Source: Pyricularia pennisetigena (Eukaryota > Ascomycota > Sordariomycetes > Magnaporthales > Pyriculariaceae). From it: DNA of 64,000 bases. Every line of letters starts with the position of its first letter. The first letter of the stretch is position 1. The DNA lies in NCBI RefSeq assembly GCF_004337985.1, contig NC_043741.1:4020698-4084697 (forward strand), written 5' to 3'. This document shows positions 23,146 to 32,987 of this stretch, in pieces. A model generated the notes under the pieces. It was not told the origin of the DNA, searched no databases, and saw nothing but the letters and a program-made list of their open reading frames with translations. The position numbers and the translations under genes are program-made.

Positions 23146-25113
23146 ATGGCCCGTATAGGAGGTCACCCCATTCTGGGATTGCTCTTCAGTATACTGCTCT
23201 GCCCCCGCGCCATCGCCAGCTTATCAGTCTCGTCACACTCTTCCACACAAAACGCAGCATTTCTAGATGAAGCCGCACCACCATGTGACGACAAAGACCA
23301 CTGGACGGGACTGGGAGTTGTGCAACCGTCGATTCCCGGAACTCCGGCGTTCACACGAAACATAACCGGCAACCAAAACCAGATACAACTTTCACGTCGA
23401 GATTGTTTATCCAATGGGACAAACTACTGTTTTGGAAATAGCGTCAACTATTGTTCAGGGTGCGGTGTCTGCTGCGCGGACTCTGCTAACAAGTGGTGCT
23501 GTGGTGCGGATGGCATTTGTTGCGGAAAGTCATGCTGTGGGAAGGGGCAGTCATGCCGACAGGGACAATGCATCGGCCACCCGTACGTGAAGAGGTTACT
23601 TTTGGACCCGGCCAAGGCAGGAGGACTCGGAGTGCTAATACCCACCGTAGGAGCAAAACTACCACTGTCGTTAGCACCGTCCATACCACCCTGACCCGTC
23701 TAGTCACCAAGATCGACACGGTTATCATTGCCGTGATATCGACATCGTTTGTCGACACCGTTGTAACATTGACCGAGTCGAAACCAGGGGCAACCTACAC
23801 CGATATTGTATTTGTCACGACAACAGTGCTTGGTAAGAGGTCAGAGGCTTCACCCCTTAGCAACCATCTGCAACATGCCGCCCAACAAAACGATGCGGGC
23901 GGCAGCAATGCTTTACGGCCCTATTCGGGCTCTCTAGCCTCGCCGGCGGATCAAGAAGTTGAAGACAGCCTATCAAAGTTACAACCTGTTACCGCACCCG
24001 CGGTAGCTCGCCGACAGGAGTCAAGCAGGCCACCTGCAACATCGGTGTTGTTCTCCACTGTGACCATGACCAGCACCATGACTGAGTTGGACGAGATTGT
24101 TTCAACCATATCTTCCACGACCACAATTAGCTCAATATCCGTGGTCGTGGCAGAGGTACAGAGGACGCACACTCAGTCAGTATCTAGTGCCTGTGCGAAA
24201 CACCAAATGAGTATTTGACATAAACTAACCAAGGACTAAATTAATACACAGGGAGGTCGATGCCAGCACAACCATTGTCATAACCGAGACCCAGACGATC
24301 ACATCCCGGCCCCCCGTCACAGCTACATTGATAGTACCAGGTTCAAACCCCAGCTCAAGTGTCCCTCCTCCTGTGGTCGTAACTTCAACGGCTCGTCCAA
24401 CGACTCCTCCACCCACCCAGACGAGCCTTGTCCCACCGGACCCGGCTTCGACTCAGAACCAGGGAAATTCGGGAAACCGGGGGCCGCCACTCTCCACGGC
24501 AGCAATTGCTGGCATAGCCGCAGGATCGGCAGGTTTCGCGGCGTTGGTTGCCATAGCTATATACGTTTTCTTCCTATTAAGGGCTAGAAAAGCACGGAAG
24601 CTTCAGGAGTGGGAAGACCACCTGACTGGTTTGAGTATCCCCAGGGTTGTTTACGGTGGGGAGATACGTCAACCCCGACTTCCTGATATGGGCCAACCGG
24701 TAACTCAAGCTCGGTTTGCCCCAGCCGCGTTCGCGGCCACGCACCATGAGCGAGACAGCCCGAGGCGGCAGAGTGCCTTGCTCAGCACGTCGAGCATGGC
24801 GCGTAACAGCAACAATGGACTCGCCCGCGCATCCACCTTTGCCGGGAAGCCGAGTCATCGGAGCAGCGAGACGACGAGTATCCATACCGTCGTCCCCAAC
24901 GTGGCGGAACTGGGAGACACGAGCCGCATCGAGATGTCTGGCGGCGAGGACTGGCCGATGAGGAATGAGGTTGACCACAGCCAGGCCGATCCTCTATCGT
25001 CGAGTCCTCCTGGGGTAATGCTGGCAACTTCACCAATGTCACCTGATATCATGGACACGCCGCTGGCCTTGCCGCCGCGGGTGAGGAGATATTCCAACTA
25101 CAGAGACTATTGA
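23146..25113 (+). CDS. Cys-rich, Thr/Ser-rich single-pass membrane protein, unknown
   Basis: Exons 23146-23582, 23651-24155 and 24256-25113 join in phase to 599 residues. A signal peptide (about 1-25) is followed by a cysteine-dense module (about 86-143) with several CC pairs (GVCCAD, KWCCGADG, GICCGKSCCGKG), then a long Thr/Ser/Val-rich ectodomain with repeated TTT/VTL/STV tracts expected to be O-mannosylated. One transmembrane helix follows (SAGFAALVAIAIYVFFLL), then basic residues RARKARK and a cytoplasmic tail of about 170 residues rich in Ser and Pro. This is the architecture of a cell-wall sensor or wall-anchored receptor (WSC/Mid2-like in layout, not in the Cys domain). The exon 2/3 junction is ambiguous: donor 24156 with acceptor 24255, or donor 24176 with acceptor 24251, are both in frame (599 or 607 residues). 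Function is not known. Confidence 0.8.
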
Positions 25114-25524
25114 AGGTCGACAACGCAGGCAGAAAGACAACAGAACAGAAAAAAAAAGTAGGGTCAACGAAGCTTTGTTTCCCTCTTGGTTAGTGCATAT
25201 ACGTGTGGTCATTGCGATTTAGCCAGTTTTATTTCTTTTTTCTCCTTCTTTTCTTGTATCTATGTGACGATCAGCCGTTGCAGTTTATGCAGGGGATGCA
25301 AGCTGAACCTTCGGCTCCCCTATACCGCTTAAAATCTGACAAATACGCCTCTTGCAATAGTATATAGACTGTTTCAGATACTCTTTATATCAGTGTTGAT
25401 CTATCGTGGAATAACATGCTAATGCGTTTTGTGTCCCCTATCTCCGAGATACTTTGTCAAAATAAAAAAAAAAAATAAAAATAAAAATTGGTATGATGAT
25501 CCCGTGCCACAGAATCCAAAGTCG
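25114..25524. other. shared 3' region of convergent genes
   Basis: About 410 bp between the membrane protein (+) and hxB (-). AT-rich, with an A-run near 25463-25487. No gene. Confidence 0.6.
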
Positions 25525-28119
25525 CTACATATGAACTAAAACACGCTCACCGACCTCAATGGTCGGGTATGTTGCGTCTCCACGTGCGGAAACGACGGCC
25601 TTTAATGGCGGCGTTGGGCCCCATGCCATGTGAACGCCAAAAAAGACTTTCCCATCAAACCTGCGCGTCTTGGACAGAGTGCTAAAGGGCTCGTCGCCCC
25701 GGCACCCCGTGTCCTGATCGACGCAGACCATTTGGCACCGTCTACACGCTCCCAGCATTCTGTAGGATTGGTTGCCAATGGTCAGCCCTTTCCACCTCTC
25801 CTCGGCATACGCAAGGCCTTGAGGACTGTCGGGACTGGACTCGTCGGTCCGCCCAAGCACGACATTGGCCCGGAAAGCAGAGGCGGGTATGCACACACCG
25901 GCAGTCCCATTTCTTGACTTGATCTCTTGATTTAGCGCATCGACGCTGGCGAGGTTGACGAGAAGAATGGGGCTTTCGTTGGATAAGAGGATATGTTGGC
26001 TTTTGTCAGTTTCCCGAGTCGAAAAAGTTGTCGTTCCAGAACTGTCAGAAATTTCTCGAACGTCACTCTCTTCATCCATCGTCATCTGATGTTTCTGAAG
26101 ACGTGCCTTGGAAGATCGCTGGGCGTCGCCAAGTTGCCCTCCTGGCGGGAATCGTGCGAGAACACATGGAACCCCGAGGGCTTTAGAGAAGAAGTCATTC
26201 AACTCGTTGTCGTGGTAAACCTTTGTGGCCACCTTATCACCGCACACTCGTGAAGGTGCTGCTGAAACGTGGGTGGCAGCCCAGAAGACGGACGGGTCGT
26301 GAGACAGAGGTACCGAAACCCGTGTCGGGGAGTTTGGTATAGGTTCCCCGAGGTAGCTAACAGAGAGTTGCCCACTCTCCAGATCAACGACCGGCTTGAT
26401 GAGTGCCATCTTGGGATATCTCTTCTGGCTAAGGGCCTGGCCAGAACCCCTATGGAGTAGACACCATTCGCGGTCCCACGCTAGGCCTTCGGGTCGGACC
26501 TGCCACTGCTTCCCGCGCGGGATAGAGTAGCCTGCACAGCTCTTGATGGGGTATATGGTCAAACTATCAACGAAAAGTTCTGCCTCGCCGGAAGCCAGCG
26601 ACGGTTCCATACGGGGCGCTTGTAGATCTCGAGATGCAACTCCATCGTCACAAAAGAACTCGACAATGAAGGCCACGAACCTGTCCACGTCGGAGATGGT
26701 GCTCATGGCACCAAGACTAGCACGGATGACGCCCGTAGGCTTCCCAAGCGCCATGTCGTTGTCTGCTCCGCATCGAAGGCCGGCCGAGAAGTTTCGCTTC
26801 ATCTCCCAGGGCTCCAGTGCCAGGGCTGTCGCGATGCCTCCCGGGTTACAAAGACTGCCAGTGCGGATGTTTATATCTCGCAGACTTGCAAGCTTCTCAA
26901 ACTCGCCAAGGCTAACCCAGGAACCGTTGGAAGTACAGATGTTGAAGGCGATTATGGGCCCTTGGTTCCAGCCACTGCCGTGGGCATTGGGCTTGGGATA
27001 TGGCGAGTACAACGTGCACACCTGCTTGCCATTGCTGTGGTGTAGATTTTGTAAATCGTTGATCATCTTCTGGGCGAGAAATGTCGCGTGGGAGGATACT
27101 GTATGCATAGGACCAAAAAGATCCTGGTGGATTTTGATGGCTGAGCCGAGTGCAAATATGTTATGGATTGGCAGTGTTCCGTCTTCCAGGCGTTCGTGAA
27201 GAAACCCAGTTTTGGGAGCATGCCATAATTCTTTAAAGTTCACCACCATGTCCACCGTTCCGCCTCCAAAGTATTTCCTAGACTCGAATAAAGGCCAAGC
27301 CTGTTTCCTTACAATCAAGGCGCCTAGGTCTGGAAAGCCAAACATTTTGTAAAAGCTAAGAACAGTGAAGTCTGGGGCTGTTTTTGAATCCCCAAGATGC
27401 AACGGGGAGGTCGAAACGAAAGAGGCTGCGTCTAGCAGAGTGCAAACTGGCGTGCAACCGGACGCGTGGGCTCTCCTAACCTTGTCTGCCCAAGTCAATG
27501 GATAACGGCGCCCGTCAAAATTAGACTGTGCAGTATATGCAAACAACACAGCACCGGGAGGAGGCTTTGTCACCGAGTTCAGACTGGCAGTGCAGCCTGC
27601 AAGCAATTCCTCAGCCTCATCCTCACCCAAGCAGACACTACTTTGAGCTTCCGCCCTGACCCCGACGAGGCTAGTATGAGATGCTTGATGGTAAAGAAAA
27701 CCAAATCCTCCATCGCGAGCTCTCAGGGATTCAGAGACCAGTTTGATTCCCGCCGTGGCATTGGCCACGAAGACAAGGTCGAACTCATCGGGACTGGCGC
27801 CGAACAGCTGCAGAGCTTGGAGGCGGATGTCTTCAATCCGAGCGGTAGACAACTGCGACGAGTTGGATGCAGAGTGCGGATTGCCATACAAGTTACCCGC
27901 CATATCTCTTGCAAACGCCTCGAGGAGAGACTTGGGGCAGAGAGTTGTGCCAGCATGATCCAGGTATATTGAGTCTTTTAAGACGAGGCACATATGTTAG
28001 CCTGACACTCCTATGATTGGCAAGCGGCAAAACGGGAGTCTACCTCTAATCATGGGAAACTCTTCGTTTCTGAACTGTTCCACAGCTGCATTATACTGCG
28101 CATCGAGTTTCTCGGCCAT
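25525..28119 (-). CDS. hxB: molybdenum cofactor sulfurase
   Basis: Exons 28119-28044 and 27974-25525 (69-bp intron) give 841 residues. The enzyme adds the terminal sulfido ligand to the molybdenum cofactor, activating xanthine dehydrogenase and aldehyde oxidase in the cytosol. The N-terminal half is a PLP-dependent NifS/class V aminotransferase domain: SIYLDHAGTTL at the start, GNPHS, and the PLP-binding Lys at about 232 in SFYKMFGFPDLGALIVRK. A conserved cysteine lies in RTGSLCNPGG, the expected persulfide loop. The C-terminal half (about 500-841) is an MOSC domain with YPIKSCAGYSIPRGKQW and the closing GRTDESSPDS/LGACRRCQMVCVDQ region. It is divergent from CDC6 with a transposon remnant between them. 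The start was set at the small first exon because the long open frame begins without an ATG in the right place. Confidence 0.95.
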
Positions 28120-28605
28120 GATAGCCTCTAGCCAACCTTTCTATGGCGATTGGCTATAAGTGAACAAAAAAGAAAAAAAAAAAAGAAAAAAAAAGGTAGA
28201 TTTTTTGTAGGTGGTTTAGAGACCATTAGCCACTGGGTGCGCCGGCGGCTTGCCTCGGTTCATAGACTGATTTGTCCCTAGGTAAGAAGTGGCGAGTATA
28301 CAGGGTCCACGTGACCACCTTCTGAACAATCTAGCTTGGTATCATCATCGATACAACGCTACCTGGGGGAAAGACAGAGGAGACATTCTTTTTTTTTTTC
28401 TCTATCATGGATTAGCAGATTCAAAGAGAGGGGCAGAAACCCCAAAGCGGCGGTTTCCGCAAACTTGGATGACTCCAGAAATACCAGTTGGTAGGCTTTC
28501 CGTCACGGTGCTGTCAATATCTGGCGCGTGCAGCTCGTCCCTGACTTGCCGCGATGAATTGGAGATAAAGGGTCCTCAATTAGTCAGGGAATAATTACTA
28601 GACTA
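28120..28605. other. hxB upstream region
   Basis: Promoter side of hxB. It contains A-rich runs just before the gene (about 28168-28196) and a CACGTG palindrome near 28309-28314. No gene. Confidence 0.5.
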
Positions 28606-28648
28606 CAGTGGGTGACCCAGAAGTGGACATGCCCCTGAAGTGGACACC
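28606..28648 (+). repeat. left terminal inverted repeat
   Basis: 43 bp starting CAGTGGGTGACCCA. Inside are two direct copies of GAAGTGGACA (28620-28629 and 28637-28646), 17 bp apart, a plausible pair of transposase-binding sites. Confidence 0.9.
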
Positions 28649-30445
28649 CTCCCGAAAAACTGCCATGAAAACAACGAATATGCAATTGATCGTTTTTCCG
28701 CAGTAAATCGCAATAAAACCTATATTTATTAATTCGCAAAAAACTCCTTTATATTATAATCCAAAAATGAAACCGTAAATCCCTGGTCCTAATCCTAATT
28801 TCGGTATTATTGCCGGATTTTAACCTCTATAACCGTTTTTTTTTAATCCAGGCCGTAAACCGTTTTTTATATACCGGTTTATTTATAAAAGGAATTTTGG
28901 GTTTCGCGGCGTACGCGTTTTTTAAATACAGGTTTGAAAATTTTAATTTTTTCGTTTAACCGTTTATTTTCGGAAATAAAATTCGCGATTTAAACAATTT
29001 AATAATCCATAATTTTAAATATTTTTTATATAAAATTAACCAAATTTTTTTTGCATTTGCCTAACCGGTTTATTATTTGTATAACCTGTTTTTTAATATT
29101 TTGGGAGGTTTTTGGGGTTCCGAAAATAACGTTGGTTATATTTTAATCTGAATTACGGTTAAAAATCGTTATTTAAATAATTTTTAAATTAGGATTTATT
29201 ATTCGATCCGGAATTAATATTTAAAAAGGTATTACCGGCCAAATCCCGGTTTTACGGAAACCGGAAATTACGTTATAAACCGATAAACCGGTTGCAAAAA
29301 CGTTTTAATAAACGGTAAAAAACCGGTTTCGTTATTTAAACGCAATAATATTTAACGACGTAAAAAATTTTATATATTACCGGTAATAAATTTTAATAAA
29401 GTTAAAAATAAAAATATTTAACGGTTAAATAAAATATAAATTGTAAATAAGTAAATATTCGAGGAAAACCCTGTTTTTAAACGTTTTAAATATAAATTTA
29501 ACTAATTAATACGTTAAAATTTAATTTAATATTAATAACCGCCATTTTATATTAATATTTGGTTTCGTTTTAGGTAATAAAACCTGTTTTAACTATTTAA
29601 AAACGATTTTAAAATTAAATTAACCCGTGGGAATCGAATCGTACGCCTAATTTTTAATATTAAATGGAAATTATTGCGTTTATAAAATATTACCCGTTTA
29701 AATTACGGTTAAAATAATTTTTTTTTTTTTACAATTACCGTTTCGATAATTAACGTTTAAATAATATTTAACGTATATATAATTTTAATTTAATTCCGGC
29801 GTTTTACGAAAAATAAACCGTATATTTTTCCGGCCGTTATATCGTTTTATTGGAAGCTGTATTCGTTTATATTTACGATATATTTGGGTTTAATTTCGAA
29901 TTCGGTAATTATTCGTTGGTATTGGTTATAAAACGCCCGGATTAATTCGGCCGTGGTTTTTTTAATTCGCGTATTTTCCAAAAAATCCCGGATTTGGTTT
30001 TAATATATTTATTACGGCGTAAAAAACCGGTTAATTAACGTTTACCGAAGGCGTTTACGCGTTTTTTCGGCGGTATTAAAAAAAAAGCGAAATTTTTAAT
30101 TATTTGGTGCGTGGGCGCCCTTTTAACGAATTTTTCGATTTCGATTTAACGGTTAACGAATTTTTCCTATTCGTTAAAAAGTAGTTAATACGGTTTATGG
30201 GTTTATTTTCGATCGAAAACGCCGTTAAAGCGACGTATAAGGGTGGTTTTTGGCACGGCCTATTACGCGGCCGTTTTATTTTTCGAAATATTTGATTTTA
30301 TGGTTTTAACCGCCTAGGTAAGCCTAAATTCCAAATCTTTCGGTATTACGGCTTTTTTCGGTTTCAAAAACGCGTTATTTGCGGTGCGTTGTCGCGTTGA
30401 AGTAGGTGGGTTGTGTTGAGGATGCTAGAAATTGCTAACAAAACA

Positions 30446-30488
30446 GGTGTCCACTTCAGGTGCATGTCCACTTGTGGGTCACCCACTG
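30446..30488 (-). repeat. right terminal inverted repeat
   Basis: Inverted copy of the left repeat with two differences, at repeat positions 15 and 28. It keeps the paired AAGTGGACA motifs and ends in CCCACTG before the TA duplication. Confidence 0.9.
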
Positions 30489-30659
30489 TAGACATAAATC
30501 AAACTAGACTGGCGCTTATCAGACTACAATCTTAGTGCGGGGTGACTTTGGGTCTCGGGCAAGAACGGGGTTTCGTCATGACTAACCTACCGTCATGACT
30601 CCGCGGCTCTAGGCTCTACCCCTGTAGTGTACTTTGGCAAAAGATTTCCAGGGCACGTG

Positions 30660-30665
30660 ACGCGT
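30660..30665. promoter_or_regulatory. MCB-like element (ACGCGT) upstream of CDC6
   Basis: Perfect MluI cell-cycle box 351 bp before the CDC6 ATG; a near copy ACGCGA follows at 30681-30686. MBF uses such boxes to drive G1/S transcription of cdc18/CDC6 in yeasts; function here is inferred. Confidence 0.5.
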
Positions 30666-30753
30666 AACAGCTTTTCCCCAACGCGAGATCACGCAATGCT
30701 TAGCGGGGTCTAAGGCAGGCTAAAGTGGAACACGCTTTTCGTGTTTTGCTTGA

Positions 30754-30759
30754 ACGCGT
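30754..30759. promoter_or_regulatory. second MCB-like element (ACGCGT) upstream of CDC6
   Basis: Perfect ACGCGT about 257 bp before the CDC6 ATG. Together with the site at 30660 it makes a pair on the promoter side of the gene. Confidence 0.5.
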
Positions 30760-31015
30760 CGGACCACGCTAGTCGCGTCAATGTCTCACTGCGGGTGGGC
30801 CTACCTCTCGTAGCTATGCCACAGCAACCTCATTCTTGCTTCAAACTCATGTGCTCGTCTACAATACTTGTACCTTCCTCTCTAATGTTCAACTGTCGAC
30901 TATTCATTTGCATCAAGTTCTGCGCATCGTCATCAGTATAGAACTTTCCAATTTTCCTCGCATATACCATCCGTACCTGCCATTGATCAAAACCGAACCG
31001 ATAAAAATCTCGAAC

Positions 31016-32987
31016 ATGCCTTCCGTGGGCAAGAGGATCCGGAGCTCCGGTAACAATGGTGAGCAGAGCAGATCACGTACCGTACCACTTTGCGATTGGT
31101 ACTAGAAGAAGCCACTGCTAACCAACTGAATTGCGCAACAGACACGGAGCTTCCTGCCAAGCGCACCAGACTCCAAACTCGTACTTTGCAAATCAACGAT
31201 GAGAACCGAGACCCCAGAGATTCTTGCTCCATCGATACCGTATTAGAAGACCACGAGGCTGCGTTCCCTGCCAAAAGTCCTCTGAAGAAATGTATGATCT
31301 TTTTTTTTTTTTTTTTTTCTTTGTCTCTTCTCCCTGTGTTCCCACGTCTGTGTGACGCCTACTAACCATCTCGACACCTTCAGTTGCCGCACCACTTACC
31401 CCGAAGACCCCACGCTTCCGCGATGCCTTGTCCGACTCACCGAGCACGCCCCGGCACCGGGTCATGTCCGTCGGCAAGCTGTCAACAAGGTTGACGCCAA
31501 AGACACCATCCACGCCTGCAACATCCCAAACCATCTACCACCTTGCAAGACAACTATTCTCACGCAGCAACGACCCGGGTCGCCTCATCGGACGGGACGA
31601 CGAGCGGGCGCGCCTCGAAGAGTTTCTGGCCAAGTGCACAACCTCAACCCCCCATGGGTGCCTCTATGTCAGTGGTCCTCCAGGTACGGGGAAGAGCGCA
31701 ATGGTCAACGCTGTAACGGATGAGCTGGTCTCAAAAACTCCGTCTGTTCGCAAGGCATATATCAACTGCATGAGCGTCAAGTCTTCAAACGATCTCTACG
31801 TTATACTGCTGGATCAACTTGGGGACGACATTAATATATTAGAATCGGAGCCAGCAGCTGCGCTGCAGCAGCTTTTCATCCCCAAGCGGAAGGTCGCCAG
31901 CGCGTTTTTGGTCGTCCTCGACGAAATCGATCACATTCTAAGCTTGGACCTGGAGAGCTTGTATAAGATCTTTGAATGGTCGATGCAGAAGCTCTCACGA
32001 GTATCCCTGGTGGGAATTGCCAACGCCCTGGACTTGACGGACCGCTTTTTGCCGAGACTAAAGTCGAGAAACTTGAAGCCTGAGCTACTTCCGTTTCTCC
32101 CATACTCAGCACCGCAAATCAAGGCAATTGTCACCGATCGACTAAAGAGCCTTATGCCGGCTGGTAGCACCAATGCGAGCTTTACCCCATTTTTCCACCC
32201 AGCCGCCATTGAGTTGTGTTCCCGCAAGGTATCCAGCCAAACAGGGGATCTGAGAAAGGCCTATGAGATACTGCGTCGGGCTCTGGACTTGGTGGAAGCC
32301 GAGACAAAACGGAAACTCGAGGAGGAAGCAAGACAGAAGATTTTGCAGATGACGCCTTCCAAGAGGCCACTGGGAGAGACGCCCAACAACGCAGGTTCGC
32401 CTTCAAAAGATGCCAGCAGGAGAACAGTTCCTGCCGAGCTGGCTGCGTCTCTGCAAGCGTTGACGGTCGAAAACGCGCCACGAGTGAGCATCTCACACCT
32501 AAACAAGATCACGGCAACGTCGTTCGGCAATGGGGCAAGTCAACGTCTCAAGAGCCTGAACCTCCAGCAGAAAGCGGCATTGTGCTCCTTGATGGCTATC
32601 GAGAAGAAGAACAAGGCGGCTGTTGCCGCTGTATCGCCAACAACGCCCTCAAAGACCAGAGTGACAGCTCCAACGGTCAAAACCCTATACGACACATATA
32701 GCCTTCTCTGCAAGCGCGACTCGCTTCTTCACGTGCTGTCGAGCTCGGAATTTCGCGAAGTCATTGGTAGCTTAGAGACGCTATCACTCGTCACAGCCGT
32801 GGATGGCAAGACTGGCTCCTTTGCGGTGCTCCAGACGCCAAGCAAGAAGGGCAGGAAGGCCACTTTCAGCAATGGCGACGAGAGACGGGTTGCCAGTTGC
32901 GTTGGCGAGAGGGAGATCGAGCAGGGCATCGAAGGCCTTGGATCTGACATTTTGAGAAGCATTTTGAGCGGAGAAGCATTGGATTAG
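31016..32987 (+). CDS. cdc6: replication licensing factor Cdc6/Cdc18 (AAA+ ATPase)
   Basis: Exons 31016-31058, 31142-31291 and 31384-32987 join in phase to 598 residues. Cdc6 joins ORC at origins and loads MCM2-7 in G1. The N-terminal 120 residues are basic and hold several CDK-type sites (TPKTP twice, TPR, SPSTPRHR). The AAA+ core follows: Walker A GPPGTGKS at 162-169, Walker B LVVLDEID at 240-247, sensor 1 around VGIANALDLTDRFLPR, and sensor 2 with GDLRKAYEILRRA. The C-terminal third is a winged-helix domain (LYDTYSLLCKR, EFREVIGSLETLSLV). ORC1 is excluded by the absence of a BAH domain, and ORC4 and CDC48 by domain order and size. Intron 2 has an 18-nt T-run just after its 5' splice site. 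The promoter carries MCB boxes. Confidence 0.93.

Larger units (their letters stand above)
28606..30488. mobile_element. Tc1/mariner-type (Fot1/Pot2-like) DNA transposon, RIP-degraded
   Basis: The element of 1883 bp is bounded by 43-bp terminal inverted repeats (41 of 43 bases match) and flanked by TA on both sides (28604-28605 and 30489-30490), the target duplication of Tc1/mariner-pogo elements. The size and 43-bp repeats match what is known of Pot2/Fot1 elements of fungi. The interior (about 28700-30370) is extremely AT-rich, with CA and TG dinucleotides nearly eliminated and TA abundant, while CG survives: the product of RIP acting on both strands. No transposase open frame remains, so it cannot be autonomous. 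The terminal 90-110 bp at each side keep normal composition. Confidence 0.88.
30489..31015. other. CDC6 promoter region
   Basis: Normal-composition DNA between the transposon and the CDC6 start. Two ACGCGT sites and one ACGCGA are present (separate entries). No gene. Confidence 0.6.

Noticed and set aside
28700..30370. search for a surviving transposase frame in the transposon
   Set aside because: RIP has introduced stops in every frame; no stretch long enough to name a domain was found.
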